Both the position numbers and the translations under genes were made by a program. Of a stretch of DNA of 64,000 nucleotides, positions 51,707 through 60,429 are shown one piece after another. This stretch comes from an uncultured Draconibacterium sp. (GTDB lineage: Bacteria > Bacteroidota > Bacteroidia > Bacteroidales > Prolixibacteraceae). Under the pieces are notes generated by a model that did no database searches, was not told the DNA's origin, and saw only the letters and a program-made list of their open reading frames with translations. The DNA is taken from contig CANLMQ010000030.1 in NCBI GenBank assembly GCA_947492175.1, positions 10,247-74,246 of the forward strand, in the 5' to 3' direction. Within the stretch, counting starts at the first letter, position 1. Every line of letters starts with the position of its first letter.

Positions 51707-54700
51707 ATGAGAAAATATATATTCCTGCTTTTTGTGATTTTGGTTGGTTTTTCGGTTGATGATGTGCAGAAAGAAATAATTATTCTTAACTGGTCTGAGA
51801 ATTCGGGACAGGAAGAGAAAGATGTATCTGTATTTTTTGAAAATGCAAATTTAACGGAGTCACCCAATGAATTTCCGGTTTACACCCGACTTTACAATTT
51901 AACAGGGAATAACGGGACACCTCGGTTTGTCGTTGAAAATCCCGTGTTTGAATTGTTGAATACGGATACCAAACTTTTCTATGAAAATGAGATTCAAGAG
52001 GAAATTCAAATATCATCACGAATACTAAAATCGGGAACTTCTCAAAAGGCAGAACTCCAAATTATACCATTAAAAAAAGAGAACGGGAAAATATATAAAC
52101 TGAAAAGTTTTGAGTTAAAACGAATACCGATTGTTCAAAAAAGTGCCGTGACTGCCGTGGATTGGAAAAACCAATCGGTTTTAAGTTCCGGGAAGTGGGT
52201 AAAAATTAGCACAGTAGGAAAAGGAATATATAAAATACCCTATTCGAAACTGAGCGAATGGGGATTTTCACAGCCATCGCAAGTTGGTGTTTTTGGCAGT
52301 GGAGGTACGCTTTTGTCCGAAAATCCGGGAGAGATTATATACGACGATCTTGTTCAGAGTGCGGTTTGGAGCAATACCAACGGAGGAGAAGAGTGTTTGT
52401 TTTTTTATGCACCGGGATATACCGAATGGAGTTCTGTAGAGGAAAGTAATTTTGTTCATAAATCAAACGATTATACACAAAAGGGGTATTTCTTTTTGGG
52501 CGAGGTTGGAAGTTCACAAAAAGAAGTTCAGGTAAGGAATGCAATAAACGAAACTGCTACGCATGCAACAACAACTTTCGATGAAGTTGCCCTGGTTGAA
52601 AATGAATTGATAAATGTATTGGAGTTAGGTTCAGGGAAACAGTGGTTTGGTGAGAAATACATGCGCGGAACTACCCGGAATTATAGTTTTACAATTAATG
52701 ATATCGATGAGAATAGTCTGGCAAATCTGAAAATAAATGCAGCTGCCCGTTCATATCTGAAATCAAGTATGACAGTTTCAAGTGGTGCAGGTGCTATCGG
52801 GAATGTTCAGTTTAGTGCAGTTTCTATTACCGATACTTATGGTTTGTACGCCAGCGAAAAAAACAGTCGCTTTAGTTTTAATACCGGCAACGGAGAGTTG
52901 GGACTAAGCGTAAGTTACACAGCATCGAATAGTAATGCCGAAGCCTGGCTCGATTATTTAGAGCTCAATTACCGCAGGGTATTACGGGCAGGTAGCGAGG
53001 TTGTATTTTTTCGCGATTCTAAAACAGTTGGCTCCGGAAATGTAGTAGAATTTAGTATCGAAAACGGGAATTCGTCAACAAAGGTTTTTAATGTTTCCGA
53101 TGTTAATAATCTTGTTGAAATACCATCACAACTGAATGGATCGACACTTACCGTAAAATGTGAGGCAGATGAACTGAACGAATACGCCTTGTTTAATTCG
53201 GATGGAAATTTTAATGAGCCTGATTTTGCTGGCGAGGTTGAAAATCAGAATTTGCATGGTTTAAGTACCCCGGAATTTTTGATTATTTCGCATTCGAAAT
53301 TTATGAGTGCAGCAGAAGATCTTGCAGCTTTTCATCGTGATTATGATGGAATGAGTGTAGAGGTTGTTGATGTGGATAAAGTATATAACGAGTTTAGTTC
53401 GGGAAGTAAAAGTGCCACCGGGATCCGCAATTTTATAAAAATGTTTTACGATCGTGGTACTGCATTAAAATATGTGCTTTTGTTTGGCGATGGCAGTTAC
53501 GATAATAAAGGTATTAATTCAGATAGTAAAAACTTTATTCCCACCTTTCAGTCGGCAAATTCACTTTCGCCGATATATTCATTTGTTACCGACGATTATT
53601 TTGTAATGCTCGATGCAGATGAAAGTGTTTACAAAGGTGCCATCGACCTGGGAATTGGCCGGATTCCTGCTTCAACTCCTTACGAAGCTCAGTTGGTTGT
53701 CGACAAGGTAAAACGCTATTACATACCGGAGGCTTTGGGTAACTGGCGAAATGTAATCTGTTTTATTGGTGATGATGGCGATGGGGGCTTGCACATGCGG
53801 CAATCGGAGGAAATTGCCGATTTTGTGAGTGAAAATCACAACGAATTTGTTAGCGATAAAGTTTATTTCGATGCATTTGTAGAGCAGGTTACGCCTGCCG
53901 GAGAAAGATATCCGGATGTAAATGATGCAATAAACAAACGCGTGAAAGATGGTGTGCTGATACTAAATTATACAGGACATGCAAACGACCGGTTTTTGGC
54001 GCATGAAAGAGTACTGGATATTAGCGATATAAACTCGTGGTCGAACACTAACCAACTGCCTATTTTTGTTACGGCAACCTGTGAGTTCAGCCGGTTTGAT
54101 GCTGACGATACATCGGCTGGTGAATATGTGCTGTTAAATCCAAACGGGGGAGGAATCGGGTTATTCTCAACTACCCGTGTTGTTTTTTCATCGGCCAATT
54201 TTAAACTCAGTAAAAGTTTTTACAGTTATATATTCGAACAAAACGAAAACGGCGAACATTACCGGGTTGGCGATGTAATGCGGCTGGCAAAAACCAATAT
54301 TAGCAGTTCAATCAATAAACGAAATTTCTGTTTGTTTGCCGATCCCGCATTAAAACTTTCTTACCCAAGATACAGGGTCGTTACTACTTCTATTAATCAG
54401 GAAGATGCCACACAGGAGCAGGATACCATTGGAACACTACAGAAAGTAACAATCTCTGGTGAAATATGCGACTACCTGGGAAACCGTTTGGATAATTTTA
54501 ACGGAGAAATTGTACCCACGGTTTACGATAAAGAAGTAGAGATGGAAACGCTTGGAAATGGCGGCGAAAATCCTATCACGTTTAAAGTGCAGGAAAACGT
54601 AATTTACAAAGGATTGGCTAGTGTTAAAAACGGCGTTTTTTCATTTAGTTATGTTGTGCCAAAAGACATTTCGTACAGTTTAGGGAAAGGCAAAATAGTG

Positions 54701-55435
54701 TATTACGCCGAAAACGGACAGGATGATGCCAACGGGGTATTTGATAACTTTTATCTTGGAGGCTCCGGTTCCGATATTTCCGACAACAAAGGACCTGACG
54801 TACAATTGTACCTGGATTCGCAGGATTTTGAATCGGGCGATAAAACCGGAAAGAATCCGACATTACTTGCCTATTTGTCCGACGAAAACGGAATTAATAC
54901 CGTTGGTACCGGGATTGGCCACGACATTACCGCTGTGCTCGACAACGATTATTCAAATGTAATGGTGTTGAATAAGTATTACCAGGCTGAAAAAGATGAT
55001 TACAGATCAGGTTCAGTGCTGTTTCCGTTACACGATTTGTCGGAAGGAAAGCATACATTAAAACTAAAGGCGTGGGATGTTGCCAACAATTCGTCGGAGG
55101 TTGAAATTGAGTTCGAAGTATCAGGTGAATTCAGTATTGAGGAGGTGAGTAATTACCCGAATCCTGTTTCTGATTATACTTACTTTGTAGTAAAACACAA
55201 TCAGGCGGGAGCATCATTGACTGCTATTTTCGATATCTATAATCAGAGCGGACAACGTATCGATCAGTTTCAAACAGAGGTAGGATCGAATGGGAATAAT
55301 ACCAACCCGGTACGTTGGGATATTAACGAATCGAGGGTTGCTGTTACTCCGGGTATATATTTATACAATGTAATTGTGCAAAATGCCGATGGTGTAATAG
55401 CTTCGAAATCAGGGAAAATGATAATTGCGCGATAA
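51707..55435 (+). CDS. porU: Type IX secretion system sortase PorU
   Basis: A 1242-residue exported gingipain-like (C25) protease. After an N-terminal region of about 500 residues, the caspase-like fold begins at LSTPEFLIISHSKFMSAAEDL. The catalytic His is in NYTGHANDRF and the catalytic Cys in VTATCEFSRFD. A C-terminal type IX sorting-type domain ends the protein (ISNYPNPVS-like SNYPNPVSDYTYF, then GIYLYNVIV). PorU removes the sorting domain from T9SS cargo and attaches them to the surface, working with PorV, the next gene. Length fits PorU (about 1150-1300). Confidence 0.93.
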   Translation: MRKYIFLLFVILVGFSVDDVQKEIIILNWSENSGQEEKDVSVFFENANLTESPNEFPVYTRLYNLTGNNGTPRFVVENPVFELLNTDTKLFYENEIQEEIQISSRILKSGTSQKAELQIIPLKKENGKIYKLKSFELKRIPIVQKSAVTAVDWKNQSVLSSGKWVKISTVGKGIYKIPYSKLSEWGFSQPSQVGVFGSGGTLLSENPGEIIYDDLVQSAVWSNTNGGEECLFFYAPGYTEWSSVEESNFVHKSNDYTQKGYFFLGEVGSSQKEVQVRNAINETATHATTTFDEVALVENELINVLELGSGKQWFGEKYMRGTTRNYSFTINDIDENSLANLKINAAARSYLKSSMTVSSGAGAIGNVQFSAVSITDTYGLYASEKNSRFSFNTGNGELGLSVSYTASNSNAEAWLDYLELNYRRVLRAGSEVVFFRDSKTVGSGNVVEFSIENGNSSTKVFNVSDVNNLVEIPSQLNGSTLTVKCEADELNEYALFNSDGNFNEPDFAGEVENQNLHGLSTPEFLIISHSKFMSAAEDLAAFHRDYDGMSVEVVDVDKVYNEFSSGSKSATGIRNFIKMFYDRGTALKYVLLFGDGSYDNKGINSDSKNFIPTFQSANSLSPIYSFVTDDYFVMLDADESVYKGAIDLGIGRIPASTPYEAQLVVDKVKRYYIPEALGNWRNVICFIGDDGDGGLHMRQSEEIADFVSENHNEFVSDKVYFDAFVEQVTPAGERYPDVNDAINKRVKDGVLILNYTGHANDRFLAHERVLDISDINSWSNTNQLPIFVTATCEFSRFDADDTSAGEYVLLNPNGGGIGLFSTTRVVFSSANFKLSKSFYSYIFEQNENGEHYRVGDVMRLAKTNISSSINKRNFCLFADPALKLSYPRYRVVTTSINQEDATQEQDTIGTLQKVTISGEICDYLGNRLDNFNGEIVPTVYDKEVEMETLGNGGENPITFKVQENVIYKGLASVKNGVFSFSYVVPKDISYSLGKGKIVYYAENGQDDANGVFDNFYLGGSGSDISDNKGPDVQLYLDSQDFESGDKTGKNPTLLAYLSDENGINTVGTGIGHDITAVLDNDYSNVMVLNKYYQAEKDDYRSGSVLFPLHDLSEGKHTLKLKAWDVANNSSEVEIEFEVSGEFSIEEVSNYPNPVSDYTYFVVKHNQAGASLTAIFDIYNQSGQRIDQFQTEVGSNGNNTNPVRWDINESRVAVTPGIYLYNVIVQNADGVIASKSGKMIIAR

Positions 55436-55490
55436 ATTTTTCCTATCTGTGAAATTTTTCCCAAAAACTTCCGTTCTCTTTTCAATTACT

Positions 55491-55520
55491 ATTGCGGCAA
55501 AAACAAATATTGTATCTTTG
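55491..55520 (+). promoter_or_regulatory. Promoter of porV
   Basis: ATTG at 55491-55494 and TATCTTTG at 55513-55520, 18 bases apart, lie 20 bases before the porV ATG. This suggests porV can be transcribed apart from porU. Confidence 0.55.
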
Positions 55521-55540
55521 CTCGCCTAATTTTATTAAAT

Positions 55541-56710
55541 ATGATCAGTTCGTTACGTTATTTTATTTTAATTGCTCTTGTTGCCCTGTTAACAGAGAAT
55601 GTTATGGCACAGGGAACATTGTCGGGAGCTAACACAATTACAACCGCAGTTCCGTTTTTGGCAATTACGCCCGATTCGCGTGCAGGAGGTATGGGAGACG
55701 CGGGTGTCGGTACTTCAGCCGATGTATATTCACAGCACTGGAACCCAGCTAAATATATTTTTATGGAGAGTGACATGGGAGTTGGTTTATCGTACTCACC
55801 ATGGCTTCGTAATTTGGTTGACGACATTAACCTGGCTTATTTGTCGGGGTATAAAAAAATCGACGATGTACAGGCAGTAAGTGCTTCACTACGTTATTTT
55901 GCGCTTGGCGATATTGTTTTTACCAGTGATCTTGGAGAATTTATGGGGCAGCAAAATCCGAATGAATTTGCCATTGACCTGGGATATACACGTAAACTTT
56001 CAGACGTGTTTTCTGGTTCGGTAGCTGTTCGTTACATTCGCTCCGATCTTACCAGCGGACAGATGGTAGGCGGTGTTGAAACCCACGCAGGTAATTCGTA
56101 TGCAGCCGACGTGGCATTCTATTATTACAACGAGTTCAGAAGAAGCCGAAAAGATAATTCTTTCTCAGCCGGTATTAACATTCAGAATATTGGTTCAAAA
56201 ATTTCGTATACCGAAGGAGAAATTAAGGATTTTATTCCTACCACTTTAAAGCTTGGTGCAGCTTATACCATGGAAATGGATGATTACAATTCGTTCTCTT
56301 TCTCTTTCGAAGCTGATAAATTACTGGTACCTACACCAGATACTACCCGCAAGGTTGGCGAAGGTGAGGTTTGGGTTGGAGGTATTGGCTCCGACATTGG
56401 TGTTATCGAAGGAATTTTTAAATCGTTGGGTGATGCGCCCGGCGGAATGAAAGAGGAGTTTCAGGAAATTACCTGGTCGCTTGGTGTGGAATACTGGTAT
56501 AACAAACAGTTTGCATTGCGGGCCGGATATTTTTACGAGCATGCAAACAAAGGTAACCGTAAGTTTATTACTGCCGGTGCCGGTTTAAAAATGAATGTTT
56601 TTTCGCTCGATTTTGCTTACCTGATGCCAACACAGCGAAACCACCCATTGGAAAATACGCTGCGTTTCTCGCTTTCGTTTGATATCGACGCATTTAGCAA
56701 CCAGCGCTAA
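55541..56710 (+). CDS. porV: Type IX secretion outer membrane protein PorV
   Basis: A 389-residue outer-membrane beta-barrel with signal peptide (NVMAQG, about residue 24). FLAITPDSRAGGMGDAGVGTSAD followed by HWNPAK is the PorV/PorQ opening; the barrel strands end in LSFDIDAFSNQ. PorV shuttles exported cargo from the translocon to the PorU sortase. Its stop codon overlaps the ispF start (TAATG), so the neighbours are coupled. Confidence 0.93.
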   Translation: MISSLRYFILIALVALLTENVMAQGTLSGANTITTAVPFLAITPDSRAGGMGDAGVGTSADVYSQHWNPAKYIFMESDMGVGLSYSPWLRNLVDDINLAYLSGYKKIDDVQAVSASLRYFALGDIVFTSDLGEFMGQQNPNEFAIDLGYTRKLSDVFSGSVAVRYIRSDLTSGQMVGGVETHAGNSYAADVAFYYYNEFRRSRKDNSFSAGINIQNIGSKISYTEGEIKDFIPTTLKLGAAYTMEMDDYNSFSFSFEADKLLVPTPDTTRKVGEGEVWVGGIGSDIGVIEGIFKSLGDAPGGMKEEFQEITWSLGVEYWYNKQFALRAGYFYEHANKGNRKFITAGAGLKMNVFSLDFAYLMPTQRNHPLENTLRFSLSFDIDAFSNQR

Positions 56711-57249
56711 TGACCTACAGGATAGGACAAGGATATGATGTACACCGTCTGGCCGAAGGAGAAACCTTGTGGCTCGGCGGTGTTTTAGTTCCTCACAGTA
56801 AAGGAACCGTGGCGCATTCCGATGGCGACGTAATTATACATGCCATTTGCGATGCTATGCTTGGCGCGCTAAAATTACGCGACATTGGAACTCATTTCCC
56901 CGATAACAAGGCGGAATTTAAAAATATCGACAGCAAAATCCTGTTAAGAAAATCGTACGATTTGGTGCAGGAGAAAGGCTACGAAATTGTAAATATCGAT
57001 TCAACAATAAGTGCACAGCAGCCAAAACTTAAACCTTATATTCCGGAGATGGAGCGTACAATGGCAGAGGTTTTAGGTGTTGATGTTGACTTGGTATCGG
57101 TAAAAGCAACCACTACCGAAACACTGGGTTTCGAAGGCCGCGAAGAAGGGATGTCGGTGAATGCAGTGGTACTTCTCAAAAAAAATAATGGCAAACAAAA
57201 AAACACTTGTTATTGGTGCCAGCGAAAATCCCGCCCGCTATTCAAATAA
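56710..57249 (+). CDS. ispF: 2-C-methyl-D-erythritol 2,4-cyclodiphosphate synthase IspF, with out-of-frame C-terminal extension
   Basis: IspF of the MEP isoprenoid pathway. Metal ligands are GYDVHR (Asp10, His12) and His44 in SDGDVIIHA; TTTETLGFEGREEG is the C-terminal signature. The normal protein ends about residue 158. Here an A8 run at 57178-57185 is followed by 20 extra residues that overlap the next gene by 62 bases. One more A would give AAA-AAA-AAA-TAA and a stop just before the next ATG. So either the genome has a one-base deletion, the sequence has a homopolymer error, or ribosomes slip on the A run. Confidence 0.93.
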   Translation: MTYRIGQGYDVHRLAEGETLWLGGVLVPHSKGTVAHSDGDVIIHAICDAMLGALKLRDIGTHFPDNKAEFKNIDSKILLRKSYDLVQEKGYEIVNIDSTISAQQPKLKPYIPEMERTMAEVLGVDVDLVSVKATTTETLGFEGREEGMSVNAVVLLKKNNGKQKNTCYWCQRKSRPLFK

Positions 57250-57553
57250 AGCAATCAGGGCCTTACGTATGCACAATCACGAGGTAGTTGCCCTTGCCAA
57301 AAGAGAAGGCAGTGTAGACGATGTTGCCATTAAAACTGAATTTCCGACTGACGAAAAAATTGATACGGTAACTTTGTATGTAGGACCGCAAAGGCAACCG
57401 GAATATTATACTGCAATAAGCCGGTTAAAACCCAAACGGGTTATATTTAATCCGGGGACCGAAAATCCGGAACTAGCCGAATTGTTACAAGAAAAAGGCA
57501 TTAAAGCCGAAGAAGCCTGTACCTTGGTTTTGCTCAGTATTGGGGCATACTAA
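57188..57553 (+). CDS. CoA-binding domain protein
   Basis: A 121-residue single-domain Rossmann protein of the CoA-binding (YccU-like) family: KTLVIGASENPARYSNKAIR, VTLYVGPQRQPEYY, VIFNPGTENPEL and the closing EEACTLVLLSIGAY with the conserved Cys. ATG 57188 was chosen over 57161, as it begins the fold directly. It overlaps the ispF extension by 62 bases. The family is thought to bind CoA or nucleotides. Confidence 0.88.
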   Translation: MANKKTLVIGASENPARYSNKAIRALRMHNHEVVALAKREGSVDDVAIKTEFPTDEKIDTVTLYVGPQRQPEYYTAISRLKPKRVIFNPGTENPELAELLQEKGIKAEEACTLVLLSIGAY

Positions 57554-57570
57554 AATCATTAAATCGAAAT

Positions 57571-57900
57571 ATGTTTGTTGAAATAAAATCATTCGATGAG
57601 TTTTTAAAACTAAAGGAAGAGCCTGCCGTGCTGGCCTATTTTTCAACCGATGCGTGCAGTGTATGCAAGGTATTAAAGCCAAAGGTAGAAGCTTTGGTTA
57701 GTGCCGAATTCCCCGAAATGAAACTGGCTTACATACAATCGGACTTATTGCCCGAAGTTGCCGCCCAAAACCGTGTGTTTACGGCCCCAACCATCCTGGT
57801 GTTTTTCGAAGGCCGCGAGTACATCCGCAAAAGCCGGACGGTGGGATTAAGCGAATTACAAAACGAAATCAGCCGGGTATATTCGGTGTTATTTGGGTGA
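57571..57900 (+). CDS. Thioredoxin-like protein
   Basis: A 109-residue thioredoxin-fold protein without signal peptide. The redox motif is CSVC in STDACSVCKVLKP, and the cis-Pro is in FTAPTILVF. It starts 17 bases after the CoA-binding gene and probably belongs to the porV-ispF run. The last 195 bases (57704-57900) are repeated almost exactly at 60233-60429, where the first third including CSVC is missing. Confidence 0.88.
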   Translation: MFVEIKSFDEFLKLKEEPAVLAYFSTDACSVCKVLKPKVEALVSAEFPEMKLAYIQSDLLPEVAAQNRVFTAPTILVFFEGREYIRKSRTVGLSELQNEISRVYSVLFG

Positions 57901-57912
57901 ATGGATATATCT

Positions 57913-58000
57913 GGAGTTGTGGCATAGCAAAAAGCTAGCGGACTTGTTGATGATCAATTTAAATTCCCTGTATCATAAAATATAGGCATTCCGGGTTAAA
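57913..58000 (-). pseudogene. Remnant of the membrane-protein gene found at 60418-61647
   Basis: Positions 57957-58000 match 61452-61494 with about six differences in 44, and weaker similarity reaches back to 57913. It corresponds to residues about 50-75 of the membrane protein (YILSYREFKSYD). The rest of that gene is missing here. As in the intact copy, it follows a thioredoxin-like 3' end, showing that both sites share one ancestral arrangement. Confidence 0.65.
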
Positions 58001-58017
58001 GTAGTAGGTCACATTGC

Positions 58018-59448
58018 TCATTCCTCATTGGGGAGCCATTCAAATGCTCCTAAATCCGGACCAGAATCTTCTAAACGAGAATGGTTATTTAAATCAAATG
58101 GAAACAACCTTGCTATATCAATACTGCCAATGTCTTTTGCAGCGGAAAGTGAGTCAATAGTAAAACTATGTTCGTCAAAATATGGTTCTTTGTTAAAAAT
58201 GCTGTTCACAAAATCATTCTCTGCATATGAATCTGTTTTGAGTAGACAATTCTTAAATTCACTTTTAAAGGATTTATTTCCTTTTTTATCAATAAAAATT
58301 TCATCATTGATGTTTCCATATACGATGCAGTTCCCGAAAAAGGAATTAAAAGTAAAACTATAGGTTTGGTTATTATACTCGAAATTATTGTTTAAAACCA
58401 AAGCTGGTTCTTTTCTTATTCCAACATTAAAGTAATTGGCTATTGTACAATGAATGAATTCGTAATTGCCCCCAAACCGAAGCGCTACGGTATTAGAACC
58501 CGAATTTGCAAAAACAGAATTTGCTACCTTCAAATAAGTTGTTCTTGCATCAAGGCAGTTAAGTGTCATGTTTTCGATTCTCGAATTTGTTAAAGTAAGA
58601 ACCGGATTAGCAGAAATTCCTAAACTGTCAATCTGGATTCCTTTATCGGCGTTCTTAATAATTGCCCAATCAATTGAATTATTTATACTGCCAATCAAAA
58701 AGTGTAATCCTCCATAAATATAAATTCCTCCATTCTCTAATTCTGCAAAAGCTCCCCATTGCCCGGGAATATCTTCATAACTCTTTTCTAGTCTGTCACC
58801 TGAAAATTTAATGGGTTGGTCAAATGTTCCTTTAGCATTCAAAGTTCCTTTTACAAACATACTGGAGCCTTTATGAAAATGTATTCGGCAACCTTCAGAA
58901 ATAGTTAATGTTTCCAACGAGTCAATTAAAACTGAATTGTATACCAGATAAGGTTTGTCATTCTTCCAGGTTTGCGTTTTCAAAATTTCCCCATCAAAAA
59001 GATGAAAGTCTTGCCCATAGGCTATTAAATCAATATCTTGAATGTTTCCGTTCAGGTTAAACACTATGGAATCATGAACAACCATTGGCATATTTTTATT
59101 GTTTGGGTCTATTGTTACTTCAACAAAAATATATATGCTGTCTCTTCCAGAGATGGTTACATCGTTATCTTCGTTTGCTGCTAGTCCATTTATATTTAAT
59201 CTAAAAGGAGTCGAGTTTTTACCAGCTAAATAAATTTTTGAAATACTAACCGATTGTTTATTGGGATTTTTAACGGTAAATCTTTTGGTGGTAGAACCGA
59301 AAGTTGTAAATATTGTGTCGAAGGTTAAAGTGTCAAGAGCAAATTCAAGTTTTGCCTCTGAATTAGTGGTGAATTCTTCTTTAGAACATGAAAAATGAAT
59401 TATTCCGAAAATAATTGCTATAGCAAATAAGGGGAAACGATTAACCAT
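58018..59448 (-). CDS. Parallel beta-helix repeat lipoprotein (paralogue)
   Basis: A 476-residue lipoprotein (lipobox IIHFSC). Start set at MVNRFPLFAIAII, which gives a normal signal; the open frame extends 26 codons further. It is clearly homologous to the protein at 44175-45626: LTFDTIFTTFGSTTKRFTV against ITFDTIFTTFGSTTQRFTV, then DSIYIFVEVTIDPNNKNMPMVV, and the same ending SRLEDSGPDLGAFE. The beta-helix region has SRIENMTLNCLDARTTYL and FGGNYEFIHCTIANYFN. It stands inside the duplicated region, in place of the membrane protein and lipoprotein seen in the other copy. Confidence 0.85.
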   Translation of the reverse strand: MVNRFPLFAIAIIFGIIHFSCSKEEFTTNSEAKLEFALDTLTFDTIFTTFGSTTKRFTVKNPNKQSVSISKIYLAGKNSTPFRLNINGLAANEDNDVTISGRDSIYIFVEVTIDPNNKNMPMVVHDSIVFNLNGNIQDIDLIAYGQDFHLFDGEILKTQTWKNDKPYLVYNSVLIDSLETLTISEGCRIHFHKGSSMFVKGTLNAKGTFDQPIKFSGDRLEKSYEDIPGQWGAFAELENGGIYIYGGLHFLIGSINNSIDWAIIKNADKGIQIDSLGISANPVLTLTNSRIENMTLNCLDARTTYLKVANSVFANSGSNTVALRFGGNYEFIHCTIANYFNVGIRKEPALVLNNNFEYNNQTYSFTFNSFFGNCIVYGNINDEIFIDKKGNKSFKSEFKNCLLKTDSYAENDFVNSIFNKEPYFDEHSFTIDSLSAAKDIGSIDIARLFPFDLNNHSRLEDSGPDLGAFEWLPNEE

Positions 59449-59670
59449 AATTTTTTTAATGAATAACCTGAACTTGACAATAATATTGTGAGCTGGTATT
59501 AATTTTTTAGCAAAGTATAAACTCAAAAGAACAAAAGAATAATGCTCATTTCAATGTATTATTGGTATAATACTCTTTTACAAGTCATGTATTTATTGTA
59601 CTCCATTTTAGTAGAGAATCAGGCATATATACGATGTGGTTATCTGAATATTTTCAGGTTTTTGCCTTAT

Positions 59671-60075
59671 TTACCTGAATTTATAGTCACATATTAAACA
59701 AGTGTCTTGGTGAACACTTAACCCTGCGTTACAATTCGGGCAAGCCCACTTTTTTTCTTCCGATTTTAGAAAGTTTTCCAATCCATTCTCTTTTATGAAC
59801 GCAAGATTCTCAAACATACTCATGCCGTATTTTGTACGATAGCGTTTATCAAGAGTTTTTAGCCGTCGACAGGGATATTACGGACATTCATAACAGAATC
59901 CGGACTCTGTTTTAGCTAAATGCTCGCAAGTAACCACAATGCAACTCCTGCAACCAGCGGGTTTGTTTCTGTCATTATTGCCCAGGCAACCGCCACAGGG
60001 TTTTCTTTTGCGAAGATGACCAAAACAAAGTCCGCAGTTCATCCCACAAGGGGCAATCATTCTCTGATATTTCAT
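59671..60075 (-). pseudogene. DUF3795 gene copy broken by a stop codon
   Basis: Same length and nearly the same sequence as the intact DUF3795 gene at 62436-62840. In the middle, codon AAG after YECP has become TAA (60075 side to 59878 readable), so translation stops after about 65 residues. The remaining half, to the original stop at 59671-59673, is still well conserved, so inactivation is recent. Upstream (to about 60120) it keeps the last 45 bases of the VOC gene that precedes the intact copy. Confidence 0.88.
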
Positions 60076-60120
60076 ATCTCCCGGCATATTTTTATTACCA
60101 TTTCAAGTGGAACAGATGTT

Positions 60121-60232
60121 CGTCCCCCCGCTGGTGCGGATTTATAATCCGTAGCTCAGCCATAGGCTGATAAGTTTGATTCAATTCTATCGAATTGCAC
60201 ACCATTGCAAATCGGCGCGAGCTGTGTGAATG
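60121..60232. other. Junction segment between duplicate blocks with two hairpins
   Basis: This stretch joins the VOC/DUF3795 relic to the truncated thioredoxin copy and matches neither block. It has a perfect hairpin CGGATT-TAT-AATCCG (60137-60151) and right behind it CAGCC-ATA-GGCTG (60157-60169). It marks the breakpoint of the segmental duplication and may be the end of a mobile element. Confidence 0.55.
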
Positions 60233-60429
60233 CCGAATTTCCCGAAATGAAACTGGCTTACATACAATCGGACTTATTGCCCGAAGTTGCCGCCCAAAAC
60301 CGTGTGTTTACGGCCCCAACCATCCTGGTGTTTTTCGAAGGCCGCGAGTACATTCGCAAAAGCCGGACGGTGGGATTAAGCGAATTACAAAACGAAATCA
60401 GCCGGGTATATTCGGTGTTATTTGGGTAA
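60233..60429 (+). pseudogene. 3' fragment of the thioredoxin-like gene
   Basis: About 195 bases nearly identical to 57704-57900 (I see three or four differences), from AEFPEMKLAYIQSD to the final VLFG-stop. The redox CSVC and the first third are missing. The open frame upstream (from 60205) is junction sequence, so this is not a working gene. It ends inside the convergent membrane-protein gene by 12 bases. Confidence 0.9.

Noticed and set aside
55270..55485. Minus-strand frame at the 3' end of porU
   Set aside because: Antisense to the sorting domain, no coding features.
60205..60429. Short open frame as an independent thioredoxin-like gene
   Set aside because: It lacks the first third of the fold and the CSVC motif; its first codons are junction DNA, so it is a fragment.
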